A stretch of DNA of 64,000 bases from Xanthobacter sp. NM-59 (GCF_021401125.1 NZ_JACBFQ010000001.1:248001-312000); one strand, 5' to 3'; shown: positions 19,782 to 30,084, numbered from the stretch's first letter. Notes: generated by a model not told the origin, from the sequence alone. Made by a program: numbers and translations.

Positions 19782-19931
19782 ACGTGGCACCCGTGAATCG
19801 GTGGCGCAAATGCCGCGATTGGGGCCAAAAGGCGGCACCGCGCACGACGCCGCCTGCTGTGTCATGGTAGTGTCGCAGGGGAGCCCCTACGAAGGGCCTA
19901 CTCCTTCCCTTACCGCCAGGACCTCAGGCCA

Positions 19932-22900
19932 ATGTATCTTCTGCGCTCCTCCGCCAGCTCGCTCGTTCTTGCCTTGGTGTGCGCGGGGTTGGGGAATGCC
20001 GCCCTGGCCGGCTCGTTCACCGTTCCGCCGGCGTCTGGTCCGCAGAGCGTCTCGGGTACCGATACGGGCACCATCGCGGCCGGGGCAACCCTGGATGGGG
20101 GCTCCGATGCCGCCATCACCTGGAGCGCGCCGGCGACCGGGACCGGCGTCGATATCCAGAATGCGGGGGTCATCACCTCCACGGACCGCGGCATCGACAC
20201 GGCTTCCGATGTCAGCGGCTTTTTCACGCTGACCAATACGGGAACCGTGGCCAGCACCGACGATGCCTTGCGCATCAAGGGCACCTTCGACGGGGGCTTC
20301 CTGGAAGTCATCAATGGCGGCGTCATCTCCTCGGCGGAGGGGCAGGCCCTGGATTTCGACAAGGCGGATAGCGACGGCGCGGTCGTCTTCGTCTCCAACA
20401 GCGGCACCATCCGATCCCAGGGCAGCGATGCGGTGCGCCTTGGCGGCGGGGTGGTGGTGATCTCCAATTCGGGGACCCTGGAGACCACGGCCAGCGGCAA
20501 GCGCGCCATCAAGATGGATACGCCCGCCAATTTCGAGACCCTGCTGGCCCTGACCATCGCCAATGAGGAAGGTGGTGTCATTTCCGGCACGGACGACGCC
20601 ATTAAGCTTTCATCCGATGGTGCCAGCACCGCGTCGCCCCTCATCTCCATTTCCAATTCGGGGACCATCCGCTCCACCGTGGATGGCCAGGCGATCGACC
20701 TTGGTGGCATCGCCTCGCAGAACGCCATCATCACCATCAACAATTCCGAGACGGGCCTGATTACGGCCGCCGATGATGACGCCATCCAGGGCGCCAGCGG
20801 CATGGATGTGACCAATTACGGGCGCATCATCTCCAATTACGCGGCCGGTACTGCCGATACCCAGAACAATTCCGGCATCAAGATCGATGGCGAGGGGATG
20901 GCCGGCGGCATGAGCGCCACCATCACCAACATGGCCGGCGGCCTCATCTCCGGCGCCTATCATGGCATCAAGGCGTCCGGCCCCGAGGACTTTCTCGATG
21001 TGCGCAATTACGGCACCATCGAGGGCCGCAACGGCTCGGGCGTGAACTCGAACGGCAGCGGCGTCGTGGTCAATCACGGAACGATCACCGGCACCTTTGA
21101 TCCGGCCGCCAGCTTCGGCGATGGCGACGGCGTGGATTTCGACCAGGCCGGCACCATCGTCAATTACGGCACCATCTCCGGTCTCGGCTCCAAGGGCACC
21201 AAGCCAGGCGAGCTGAAGCCCAGCACCAGCGAGGGCATCGCCATCGGCGGCGGCGCGATCCTGAATGGCGATGCTGAGGTGACGAGCGCCCTCATCTCCG
21301 GCGCCAATAACGGCATCCTGGCTGACGACAGCAATAATGGCGACGTCTTCAGCGCCCTTTCGGTGGTCAATTACGGCACCATTCGCGGCGAGGATGGGTT
21401 CGGCATCCGCATTGTCAACACCGCGGGCACCTTCGGCAACACCATCATCAATTACGGCACCATCTCCGGTACCACCTATGCCGTGGCGATGGGGGATGGG
21501 GACGACCAGTTCGTCTATGAGGCGGGCTCCCAGGTGGTCGGCGCGGTGCGGGCCGAAGGCGGCACCGACACCCTGCGGCTCGGCGAGGTGGACGGCGCCT
21601 TCGATCTCTCCCTGCTGGGCGATGGCGCCACCTATCAGGGCTTCGAGCGGCTGAGCCTTTCCATCGGCTCAAACTGGCTGGTCTCCGGAGCCACAGATTT
21701 TGCCGGTTCGGCGGACGTTGTCGGCGCCACCTTGCGCCTGGCCGGTGCCGACTTGTCCGGCGCCTCGGTCCGCGTTGCCGGCGACACGGCGAGCGGGCTC
21801 GCGGGCAGCCTGCTGGGCACCGGCGCCATCGGCTCCCTGAGCGTCGGGGCGGGGGGCCTCGTCGCGCCCGGCAGCACCGGGGCTCCGGGCACCCTGGCTG
21901 TGGCGGGGAACGTCACCTTCGAGGCGGGTTCCGCCTACCAGCTGCAGACCTCGGCGGCCGGGACGGTGGACCTGATCGCGGCCGGCGGCGCAGCCAGCGT
22001 CGACAGTGGAGCGCAGGTGGTGCTCAACACCCAGACCGGACATCTGGAGTGGGGCACCGACTACGCCATTCTGATCGCCACCGGCGGCGTGACCGGCAAT
22101 TTCGGCAGCGTGAGCGAAACGGCGGGCTATCTTTTCCTCACCCCGCACCTCAGCGCGGACGCCAATGCCATCATCCTCAGCCTCGATCGCAACGGCACGC
22201 AGTTCTCGGCCTATGCGGTGGGGGCGAACGAGCTGGCGGTGGCCAATGCGCTGGATCTCTACGGCGCCGGAGCTACTCCGGGTTTCGGGGCGCTCTATGA
22301 TCTGATGCTGCAGCAGACTTCCGCCGGCACCGTGCGCACCGCGCTCACCGAACTTTCCGGCGGAATCCACGCGACCCTTCAGGGCGCGGCGATCTTCAGC
22401 GAGAACACGCTGGTCAACGACACCCTGCTGGGCCGCCTGCGTCAGGCGGGCTATGCGGGCAGCTCGGGCGCGCAGGCCGCGCTGGGCTTCGGCGGGCCGG
22501 CGAGTGCCTACGCTGAGCCGCGCCAAGTTGAGGCCGGGCCGTTCAAGGCGATGCCAACGAAGGCGCAAGCCTCGGGCCCGGTGCTCACCGCCTGGGCGCA
22601 GGGCTATGGCCAGTGGGTGGATTCCAACGCCGGCGCGCAGGATGTGACCACCAAGGCCGGCGGTGCGCTGGTGGGTCTGGATGCCACCGATGGTCACCTC
22701 ACCTACGGCTTCGCGGTGGGCTATTCGTCGAGCTCCACGGATGTGGCCAATGCCTCGTCCGATGCCGATACGGCGCGCGTGGCCGGCTATGCGGGCGCCA
22801 GCTTCGACGCCTGGAAGCTGCGCGCGGGTGCGGATATCGGCTGGAGCAGCCTGTCCACCTCCCGTTTCGTGGCCCTGACCGGGGAGCGACCGCAGGCGGA

Positions 22901-23390
22901 TTACGGCGCGACGTCCGCCAACCTGTTCGGCGAGGTGGGCTACACGTTGACCATGGGGCCGGTCGCGCTGGAGCCGTTTGCCGGCATGGCCTGGAGCTAT
23001 GCGGATTTCGGCAGCTTCTCGGAGACCGGGGCGCCGGTGTCCGGCCTGCGCTCGGATGGCGCCACCATGAGCACGCCCTATTCCACCCTGGGTCTGCGCG
23101 CGGCGGGCAGCTTCACCCTTCAAGAGGGCATGCGCCTCACCCCCTATGCCTCCGCCGGCTGGCGTCATGCCTTCGGCGATGTCACGCCAACCGAGAGCCT
23201 GACCTTCATCGGCCTGGGCACTTCCTTCCTGGTGGAAGGCGTGCCGGTGGCGACGGACAGCGTGGTGGTCACGGGTGGGCTGGACCTCGGCCTTGTCAAT
23301 GGCGTGACGCTGGGGCTCGCTTATGACGGCAATTTCGGCGACGGCGTCACCTCCAATGCGGGCCGTGGCGTGCTGTCGGTGAAGTTCTGA
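19932..23390 (+). CDS. Autotransporter (type Va) with repeat-rich passenger
   Basis: A 1152-residue outer membrane autotransporter. Signal peptide at residues 1-26 (LVLALVCAGLGNAALAG). The passenger, about residues 30-870, has many short beta-helix-type repeats built on NSGTI / NYGTI-S-G motifs (roughly 60-540), then a less repetitive stalk. The C-terminal beta-barrel starts near residue 880 (VLTAWAQGYGQW) and ends with the required aromatic residue (VLSVKF). Probably a surface adhesin or biofilm factor; no protease or lipase motif was seen. It is a single-gene unit with 150 bases upstream and a hairpin downstream. Confidence 0.93.
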   Translation: MYLLRSSASSLVLALVCAGLGNAALAGSFTVPPASGPQSVSGTDTGTIAAGATLDGGSDAAITWSAPATGTGVDIQNAGVITSTDRGIDTASDVSGFFTLTNTGTVASTDDALRIKGTFDGGFLEVINGGVISSAEGQALDFDKADSDGAVVFVSNSGTIRSQGSDAVRLGGGVVVISNSGTLETTASGKRAIKMDTPANFETLLALTIANEEGGVISGTDDAIKLSSDGASTASPLISISNSGTIRSTVDGQAIDLGGIASQNAIITINNSETGLITAADDDAIQGASGMDVTNYGRIISNYAAGTADTQNNSGIKIDGEGMAGGMSATITNMAGGLISGAYHGIKASGPEDFLDVRNYGTIEGRNGSGVNSNGSGVVVNHGTITGTFDPAASFGDGDGVDFDQAGTIVNYGTISGLGSKGTKPGELKPSTSEGIAIGGGAILNGDAEVTSALISGANNGILADDSNNGDVFSALSVVNYGTIRGEDGFGIRIVNTAGTFGNTIINYGTISGTTYAVAMGDGDDQFVYEAGSQVVGAVRAEGGTDTLRLGEVDGAFDLSLLGDGATYQGFERLSLSIGSNWLVSGATDFAGSADVVGATLRLAGADLSGASVRVAGDTASGLAGSLLGTGAIGSLSVGAGGLVAPGSTGAPGTLAVAGNVTFEAGSAYQLQTSAAGTVDLIAAGGAASVDSGAQVVLNTQTGHLEWGTDYAILIATGGVTGNFGSVSETAGYLFLTPHLSADANAIILSLDRNGTQFSAYAVGANELAVANALDLYGAGATPGFGALYDLMLQQTSAGTVRTALTELSGGIHATLQGAAIFSENTLVNDTLLGRLRQAGYAGSSGAQAALGFGGPASAYAEPRQVEAGPFKAMPTKAQASGPVLTAWAQGYGQWVDSNAGAQDVTTKAGGALVGLDATDGHLTYGFAVGYSSSSTDVANASSDADTARVAGYAGASFDAWKLRAGADIGWSSLSTSRFVALTGERPQADYGATSANLFGEVGYTLTMGPVALEPFAGMAWSYADFGSFSETGAPVSGLRSDGATMSTPYSTLGLRAAGSFTLQEGMRLTPYASAGWRHAFGDVTPTESLTFIGLGTSFLVEGVPVATDSVVVTGGLDLGLVNGVTLGLAYDGNFGDGVTSNAGRGVLSVKF

Positions 23391-23420
23391 CCCTGGGCTT
23401 GATGGCAGGCAGGTGGCCTT

Positions 23421-23454
23421 GAGCATTCCCCGTTCCACGGCGCGGGGAATGCTC
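23421..23454. terminator. Bidirectional hairpin between convergent genes
   Basis: A perfect 12-bp inverted repeat (GAGCATTCCCCG / CGGGGAATGCTC) with a 10-base loop sits between the autotransporter and the convergent CitG-like gene. There is no T-run on either strand, so it may act with Rho or as an mRNA 3' stabiliser. Confidence 0.5.
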
Positions 23455-23543
23455 CCACACGGCGCACGCGCACACGGCGCGGTGGCAGGTTTTCACCCTG
23501 CGGGTCGCTGCGGCTCCGCTCGAAAGCGCCTCCGTGCTGGCCC

Positions 23544-24389
23544 TTAGGCCGCGAGCAGGGCGGCGAGGATGCTGGCGACGGTGAGGTCGGCGGTGGTGCC
23601 GGGATTAATGCCCCGCTCCTTCAGGCTGGCATCGAACTCCGCCAGTAGGGCATGCCGCTGCGATTCATCGGCCCCGGCCACGGCCTGGCGGAGCTGCTGG
23701 GCCTCCTCGCGCACCGTTTCCGCGGTCTGGTTGCCGAACTTGCGGGCAATGTGGCTGTCTGGAAAGGCGCACAGCAAAGCGAGATAGGCATTCTCCACGC
23801 CGTAGGGCGCGCAGGGCTCCGCTTCCAGCTCCGGCATGCCAATGGCGAAGACGTCGGCGAAATCGGTGGCATACTGGCGGGCGATGCTGTCGCGATGCGC
23901 CGCAAGGCTCATGGCCGTGCGCAGATCCGATGGCGCTGGGGCATGCACGTCGCCCTCGGCAGCATCCCCCAAGCCGCCGGGCTTGGCCGTGGCGATGGCG
24001 CGAAACGCATTCTCTGCATCGTCGAGGGTCAGGCCCGCCAGCACCTGCGCCAAACGGGCGCGCAGGCTACCCGGCTCCGGAGCCAGCGCCGCCGCGATGA
24101 GCGGCGCCGCAAGCAGGATGATGCCCAGATTGGTGTTGCACCCGGCCACGGCCAGCGAGGCGTCCACCGCGCGCCGAATGCGAACACCCACCTGGATGCC
24201 CGGCCGCGCGATCACGTCTGCGGCGGCTTGCGCCGCCTGCTCGAAGTGACGCACTTCCATGCCGTGTCCGGGTGCAAACACATGCACGTTGCCGGGCTTG
24301 AGCGCCTGCAGCTCCGCTCGGCACGCCGCCAGGAAGCAGGCGGCGGCGTGCTCGGCCCTCTCGCGCTCAGGCATCTCGCGCTCAGGCAT
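23544..24389 (-). CDS. Triphosphoribosyl-dephospho-CoA synthase-like protein (methylotrophy Orf5-type)
   Basis: A 281-residue CitG/MdcB-like protein with the family segments KPGNVHV near residue 31, CNTNLGIILLAAPL near 104 and GINPGTTADLTVA close to the C-terminus. Enzymes of this fold transfer a ribosyl-triphosphate to a cofactor precursor; citrate or malonate lyase genes are absent here. Instead it follows an ATP-grasp and a beta-RFAP synthase gene, the same company kept by orf5 of the Methylobacterium tetrahydromethanopterin clusters. A role in H4MPT or related cofactor synthesis is inferred from that context. ATG codons at 24389 and 24374 are both possible starts. Confidence 0.82.
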   Translation of the reverse strand: MPEREMPERERAEHAAACFLAACRAELQALKPGNVHVFAPGHGMEVRHFEQAAQAAADVIARPGIQVGVRIRRAVDASLAVAGCNTNLGIILLAAPLIAAALAPEPGSLRARLAQVLAGLTLDDAENAFRAIATAKPGGLGDAAEGDVHAPAPSDLRTAMSLAAHRDSIARQYATDFADVFAIGMPELEAEPCAPYGVENAYLALLCAFPDSHIARKFGNQTAETVREEAQQLRQAVAGADESQRHALLAEFDASLKERGINPGTTADLTVASILAALLAA

Positions 24390-24410
24390 GGGCGTGCTCA
24401 GCTCGGGGTG

Positions 24411-25547
24411 TCAGGCCGCCGGCTCGGCCAGGGAAGCGAAGCCGAGTTCGGCGCGGACTTCGGCCACCAGTACGTCAAGGCGGGCCCGCACGATCTCGGC
24501 GGTGGGTCCGCTGGCGCGCACGGTGCATACCGGTGCGCCGCGCGGAATGGCGGCGCCGGCTGCCGGCCGGTCGGCCACATATTGCGGGAGCGCGCAGTTG
24601 GGCACCAGAAGGTCCGTCTCTGCGTACAGCACCTGGCTCGCATGAACCTCGGCGGGGGCCGGGATGCTCGCCGGCACGCGGCCGCCACAGGCCGCCAGAT
24701 GCAGGCCCAGCAAAGGCGGCAGCGGGTCCACATCGAAAATGTCGAGGGTCGCGCCCAGGCGGGGGTTCACTTCCACCAGGAACCAGCCATCCTCGCCCAC
24801 CACGAAGTCCATGGAGATCAGGCCCACCAGCCCACAGGCAAGGGCCAAGCGCGTGGCGCCCTCACGCATAGCCTCGGCGTGGGCCGCCGGCAGGGCGACG
24901 GGGCCGACGACACCGCCATAGCGGAACGGATGCTCGCAATCATCGTCGCGCCACTGCTGCGAGGCGCCCACCACCACGGCCTTGTGGCCATTGGCTAGCA
25001 GCAGCAGGGAATAAGGCTCCCCCTTCACCTCCCGCTGGAGGTAGTCACCGGCGGCGGGGGCGGAGAGGTCCCCGGGCGCGCGGCGGCGGATGTGGCCCCC
25101 GCCGGCACCGCCGATCTTCTTCACCAGAATGGGCGCACCGCCGAACGCGCCCGGAACCGGGGCCTCGATGGTCACTTCCGGGAAGGGCACGCCGAGATGG
25201 CTGCAAATGCCGGCAAGGGCGAGCGGATCCTTCAGAACCCGCACGGTTTCCGGCGAATTACCGAGGATGGGATTGCGCACCGCGATGCGGGCCATGAGGT
25301 CCGGATCATCCTCCAGCCCGCTTCCGAGGATCACCGGCAGGCCGGCGGGGGAAAGGCTGGTGAGGGCCTGGATCAGGTCGTCCCCGTCGAAGGCATATCC
25401 ATTGCGCTTGTGCACGCGCACGCAGCGCGCGGAATGGGCGCAGGTGTCGAGATCCGCGAACAGATCCAGCGCCAGGGCGGCGAACCCGGCCCGCGCGGCG
25501 GCGGCGGCGAGCGGGCGCGCGGAAAGGGCGATGAGAGCAAGATCCAT
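24411..25547 (-). CDS. ATP-grasp protein of H4MPT biosynthesis type (Orf17-like)
   Basis: A 378-residue ATP-grasp ligase-fold protein. The glycine-rich ATP-binding loop is visible (ILVKKIGGAGGGHIR, around residue 140) and the Mg-binding strand VEVNPRLGATLDI near 255. ATP-grasp enzymes couple ATP to carboxylate-amine ligation through an acyl phosphate. It stands between beta-RFAP synthase and the CitG-like gene, matching the archaeal-like orf17 of methylotroph H4MPT gene clusters, whose exact reaction is not settled. The gap to the next gene is 21 bases, so they are co-transcribed. Confidence 0.82.
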   Translation of the reverse strand: MDLALIALSARPLAAAAARAGFAALALDLFADLDTCAHSARCVRVHKRNGYAFDGDDLIQALTSLSPAGLPVILGSGLEDDPDLMARIAVRNPILGNSPETVRVLKDPLALAGICSHLGVPFPEVTIEAPVPGAFGGAPILVKKIGGAGGGHIRRRAPGDLSAPAAGDYLQREVKGEPYSLLLLANGHKAVVVGASQQWRDDDCEHPFRYGGVVGPVALPAAHAEAMREGATRLALACGLVGLISMDFVVGEDGWFLVEVNPRLGATLDIFDVDPLPPLLGLHLAACGGRVPASIPAPAEVHASQVLYAETDLLVPNCALPQYVADRPAAGAAIPRGAPVCTVRASGPTAEIVRARLDVLVAEVRAELGFASLAEPAA

Positions 25548-25667
25548 GGCTAGTCGGCCTGCCTGTTTGTGAGCCCGCCCGCTTGTTCGGCACAGCCGTA
25601 GCCTGGGGCGGTTTCGACCTGGTCCAAGACCCGGCTTTGCGCCCGGTCGCGAAGTTGGTGGCGGCGG

Positions 25668-26666
25668 TCAGGCGAGGCTTGCCCCGAGCGCCCGGATTTC
25701 GGCGCCGCTATTGTTTCCCGCCACGCAATCAAACGTGAGATTTTTGGACGATGCAAAGCGCTGGCGCAAGGCCTGCAGCAGATCTTCCGCCTGTGCTGCA
25801 TTGCCCACAATGGCGAAACCCGTGGGCCCCCACGAGCTCTGGCCCACGCCGGGGACGCCCTGTGCTTCAACGAAACCAATGGCTTGGGCTACATCTTGGC
25901 TGCAGAAGCGGCCGCCGCCCTGGGCCGCCGCATAATGGTCGCCCAAGGCCCGCTGCCATTCGCCGATGACGGCACCGAAGGCCATGGCATCGCCCTCCGC
26001 CAGCGCCGGCAGTGCTTTCAGCACGATGAGGTGGCACAGATGCGCCGCCAGGGTTTCGGGAAAGGGCGGCAGCTCGGCCATCGCGCGGGTTTCGGCGTCG
26101 CCGCTCAGCCCCTCCCGGCTCGAATCGAATGCCAGGAGAATGCGCCAGTCCTCTGGGAAGGGCAGGCGGGAGAGCAAAGGGGGAGGCGCGGAACCGATCC
26201 CGGCGGCGCCGACGGGCTTGCCACCGTCGAGAATGACGCCGCCCTGGGTAAAGGCTTCCATGCCGATGGCGGACCGCAGCCCGCGCCCGAGCAGCGTGGC
26301 CGCCTGCCGTGCATCCAAATCGTGCCCGCCCAGACGCGCGACCGCGATACCGATCGCGATGGCGAGCTGTGTTCCCGAACCAAGCCCGCCATGGGGCGGA
26401 AGGGCGGAATCGACGCTGACGGCAAAGGCCCCCTCGATGCCGAGAGCGGCCCGCACCCTGTCCCGCACCTGTGCCGCGCGGACGGCATCGGGGCCGGTGG
26501 CGCTATCGGCATCGGCGCGGGCCACCGTCACCGCCGTCACCGGCCGGTCGAGGGTGATGCCCAGGCTGCCGAAGCGGCGGCCGAGTGCGCCGCCAAGGTC
26601 CAGAAAGCCGAGATGAAGCCGCGCGGGAGCCCTGATGCTCAGCGCGGACGCGCGCGCGCCGCTCAC
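25668..26666 (-). CDS. beta-Ribofuranosylaminobenzene 5'-phosphate (beta-RFAP) synthase
   Basis: A 332-residue GHMP-kinase-superfamily protein matching beta-RFAP synthase, which condenses p-aminobenzoate (or hydroxybenzoate) with PRPP, releasing CO2, as the first committed step to the methanopterin side chain. Visible features: PARLHLGFLDL at residues 14-24, the GHMP motif PPHGGLGSGTQLAIAIG near 88-104 and GQSSWGPTGFA near 275. The start is a GTG (26666) overlapping the HIT gene stop by four bases (GTGA). Found otherwise in methanogens and H4MPT-using methylotrophs. Confidence 0.9.
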   Translation of the reverse strand: MSGARASALSIRAPARLHLGFLDLGGALGRRFGSLGITLDRPVTAVTVARADADSATGPDAVRAAQVRDRVRAALGIEGAFAVSVDSALPPHGGLGSGTQLAIAIGIAVARLGGHDLDARQAATLLGRGLRSAIGMEAFTQGGVILDGGKPVGAAGIGSAPPPLLSRLPFPEDWRILLAFDSSREGLSGDAETRAMAELPPFPETLAAHLCHLIVLKALPALAEGDAMAFGAVIGEWQRALGDHYAAAQGGGRFCSQDVAQAIGFVEAQGVPGVGQSSWGPTGFAIVGNAAQAEDLLQALRQRFASSKNLTFDCVAGNNSGAEIRALGASLA

Positions 26667-27097
26667 TGGCCGAGGGCGGCGCGCAGCAGCGCGGCGTGCT
26701 CGGCCAGCACCTCGGGCCTCTCCATTTCGCTCGCCGGCGGCTTCATGGGCACGCCAAGGTGGCGGGGAATGACGTGGACATGGAGGTGGAACACCACCTG
26801 GCCGCCCGCTTCCTCGTTGAACTGCTGGACGGTAACGCCATCCGCCTTGAAGGCCTGCTTACCGGCGATGGCGATCTTCTTCGCGATCTTCGCCACATGG
26901 GCGAGATCTTCGGGATCGATGTCCAGGATGTTGCGCGCCGGAGTCTTGGGAATCACCAGCGTATGTCCGGGGCAGCGCGGCATGATATCGAGAAACGCGA
27001 ACGCCCGATCATCCTCATAGACCTTCTGCGCCGGCAGTTCGCCGCGAAGAATCTTGGCGAAGATGTTGTCGGGGTCATACGCCGGCGCGTGGGACAT
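26663..27097 (-). CDS. HIT-family nucleotide hydrolase/transferase
   Basis: A 144-residue histidine-triad protein with HLHVHVIPRH (His104, 106, 108), of the Hint/HinT branch that hydrolyses adenosine phosphoramidates and acyl-AMPs. The ATG at 27097 follows GGAGGAAG; the longer frame up to 27592 overlaps pstB and is rejected. Its stop overlaps the GTG start of beta-RFAP synthase, so the four genes on this strand (HIT, beta-RFAP synthase, ATP-grasp, CitG-like) look like one operon. Whether the HIT protein serves that pathway is unknown. Confidence 0.92.
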   Translation of the reverse strand: MSHAPAYDPDNIFAKILRGELPAQKVYEDDRAFAFLDIMPRCPGHTLVIPKTPARNILDIDPEDLAHVAKIAKKIAIAGKQAFKADGVTVQQFNEEAGGQVVFHLHVHVIPRHLGVPMKPPASEMERPEVLAEHAALLRAALGQ

Positions 27098-27234
27098 TGT
27101 GGGCTTCCTCCTGTTTGAGCCAAGGACATTGCAGGGGTGGGCCAATGGGTCAAGGGGGCAGGGGTGGATCACGGCCGCGCTTACGCGGGCGCCCTTGCGG
27201 CAGCCGCCATGGCCTCGCGGATGCGGGACAATCC

Positions 27235-28107
<873 letters not shown>

Positions 28108-28219
28108 GGCGTGCGCCCTCCGTGTGGTCTTGAAAGATCACATCATGGAGGTCGTTCACCGTGTCTTTATGACAGAGGCCGCACATGGCGGCACTTTGTT
28201 CCGTCCCGCCGCGCGATTT

Positions 28220-29050
28220 TCAGTTCTGACCCTGGCTTTGGGCCTGGGCCATGCGGGGCGGCGTGCGCCCATCCTCCGCGCAGACGCTCTCGCGGCATTC
28301 AAAGCCCGTGCTGCGCATGGGGGCGACGCCGAACGCGTCGAGGCCCACCGCCAGCCGCACGTAGTTCTCGGTGGCGCAGACATTGCGGCCGGGATCAAAC
28401 GCGATCCAGCCGATCTTCGGCACATAGGCCTCCGCCCAGTGGCGGGCCGCGCCTTCGTCGTCCAGGGCCAGATAGCCGGAAATGTGGCGCGCCGGAATGC
28501 CCAGATGGCGCGCCGCACCGATGAACACATGAGCAATGCCGCCAGCGCAGGCGGACTTCGCCTCCAGCACCGCCTCGGCCGAGAGGGGCATGGTGGAGCC
28601 GGTGGGATCGACCTCCGTCAGGGTCTCGTGCGCGCGGACCATGAGGGCGTGCAGCCGGGTCAGCGGATCCTCGGGCACGCCCTTCACTGCGGCGTCGGCA
28701 AAGGCGATCAGGCTCGCGACAGGGTGGGTGAGGGTCGTCTCGCGCATATAGAGCGCCGGCGGAAAGGGCTCCACCGAGCCGCGCACGATGCCGGTGGTGT
28801 CGAACGTCTCCACCTCGCCTTCGGCCACCACGGTCACATGATCGGTGGGGCCTTCCACGCTGAAAGCGTGGCAGATGTTGCCGAAGGCATCTTCCTGCGG
28901 ATGCAGCCGGCAATCGCTGTCGAGATCGAGGGTCCAGCGCTGGATGAACTGGCCCTCGTGCGAACGGGGAGTGAGGCGCACGGTGACCGACAGGTTGCGG
29001 CTGCCGGGCTCGAAACGCTGGGTGATCTCGTGGCGGATGCGGACACGCAT
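28220..29050 (-). CDS. Transglutaminase-like cysteine-protease-fold protein of the alpha-E cluster
   Basis: A 276-residue cytosolic protein with an N-terminal beta-sandwich-like region (Bact_transglu_N type, MRVRIRHEITQRFEP) and a C-terminal transglutaminase-core domain. Candidate catalytic residues are Cys168 (KSACAGGIAHVF), His204 (ARHWAEAYV) and Asp219 (IAFDP). Spacing differs by one residue from the usual C-x3-AH and HxWxE patterns, so activity needs checking. It follows the alpha-E gene (84 bases) and the circularly permuted ATP-grasp gene, a conserved cluster. The ATG at 29050 is the family start; the frame is open much further upstream. Confidence 0.88.
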   Translation of the reverse strand: MRVRIRHEITQRFEPGSRNLSVTVRLTPRSHEGQFIQRWTLDLDSDCRLHPQEDAFGNICHAFSVEGPTDHVTVVAEGEVETFDTTGIVRGSVEPFPPALYMRETTLTHPVASLIAFADAAVKGVPEDPLTRLHALMVRAHETLTEVDPTGSTMPLSAEAVLEAKSACAGGIAHVFIGAARHLGIPARHISGYLALDDEGAARHWAEAYVPKIGWIAFDPGRNVCATENYVRLAVGLDAFGVAPMRSTGFECRESVCAEDGRTPPRMAQAQSQGQN

Positions 29051-29133
29051 GATCGGACCTTGAAAGTTGCCGGACCCAGAACACTTTTGCGGAATGGTGG
29101 GCGGAAGGCGCCCGCGGGCGCCCTCGTCATCCA

Positions 29134-30084
29134 TCAGGTCAGGTACTGCTCCTTGATCTCCGCGCCCAGCTTGTTGTTGTCGGAGATGAAGCCCGAGATG
29201 AACTCGTGCAAGCCGGTCTGGAAGATGTCCTCGATGTTGCGGTTGGTGAGCCGCGCCAGCATGGAACGCGCCAGGCGCTGGGAAGGTCCCTGGCGGCCAT
29301 AGGCGGAGGCGATGTCGTCGAGGTTGCGCGCCAGGTTGTCGTAGCAGGCGGCGAGCGAACGCGGCATCTGCCGGTTCAGGATCAGAAGATCCGCGACCAG
29401 CCAGGGCTTCACGCTGTCGCGATACACCCAGTGGAACGCCGTGAGCGCCGAGACCGAACGCAGGATGGAGGCCCACTGGAAGTAATCGAGCGGCCCGCCC
29501 ACATGCTCCTTCTCCGGCAGCAGCACGTGGTACTTCACGTCGAGAATGCGGGCCGTGTTGTCCGAGCGCTCCAGCTGGGCGCCGCAGCGGGAGAACCAAT
29601 AGGCGTCGTTGCGCAGCATGGTGCGGAAGGTCGCGCCATCGAACCGCAGCGAGGTCTCCTTCACGAAGGCCAGGAAGCGGGAGAGCTCGTCGCGGGTGAG
29701 CGCGCGGTTGGGGAAGTTGCGCAGCTCGATCCAGGCGGTGTTGATCACCTCCCACATTTCCGAGGTGAGCGCCGTGCGCACGGAGCGCGCATTGGTGCGG
29801 GCCACCTCGAAGCAATTGCGGATGGAGGAGGGGTTTTCCGCCTCGAAGGCCAGGAAGGAGACCACCTGCTCTTCCTTGGCCTCCTCAAGCGGCCCGTAGC
29901 GTTCGGTGAACAGGTCGGCGACCCCGGCGGTCAGCACCGCCGAACCCCATTCATTGGTGGACCCGCCATAGGTGACGGGGGTGTAGGCGAGCCGCTGCGA
30001 CACATCGAGGATGCGCGCCAGGCAGTCTGCGCGTTCAACGTATCGGCTGAGCCAGTAGAGATTGTCAGCGGTGCGGGAGAGCAT
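29134..30084 (-). CDS. Alpha-E domain protein
   Basis: A 316-residue alpha-helical protein with the typical start MLSRTADNLYWLSRYVERAD and an internal repeat of the same kind (RNDAYWFSRCGAQLERSDNTARIL, near residue 165). No catalytic motif is known. Alpha-E proteins accompany circularly permuted ATP-grasp and transglutaminase-like proteins in many bacteria; comparative genomics suggests a peptide-ligation or tagging function, not shown biochemically as far as I know. The frame is open 17 codons further upstream without conservation. Confidence 0.92.
   Translation of the reverse strand: MLSRTADNLYWLSRYVERADCLARILDVSQRLAYTPVTYGGSTNEWGSAVLTAGVADLFTERYGPLEEAKEEQVVSFLAFEAENPSSIRNCFEVARTNARSVRTALTSEMWEVINTAWIELRNFPNRALTRDELSRFLAFVKETSLRFDGATFRTMLRNDAYWFSRCGAQLERSDNTARILDVKYHVLLPEKEHVGGPLDYFQWASILRSVSALTAFHWVYRDSVKPWLVADLLILNRQMPRSLAACYDNLARNLDDIASAYGRQGPSQRLARSMLARLTNRNIEDIFQTGLHEFISGFISDNNKLGAEIKEQYLT

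Noticed and set aside
21669-23438. 589-codon minus-strand frame within the autotransporter
   Set aside because: Antisense to the beta-barrel coding region, with no features of a real protein.
28169-28175. Pho box upstream of pstB
   Set aside because: Only one half-site (CTGTCAT on the minus strand) matches; the second half-site at the expected 11-base distance is absent.
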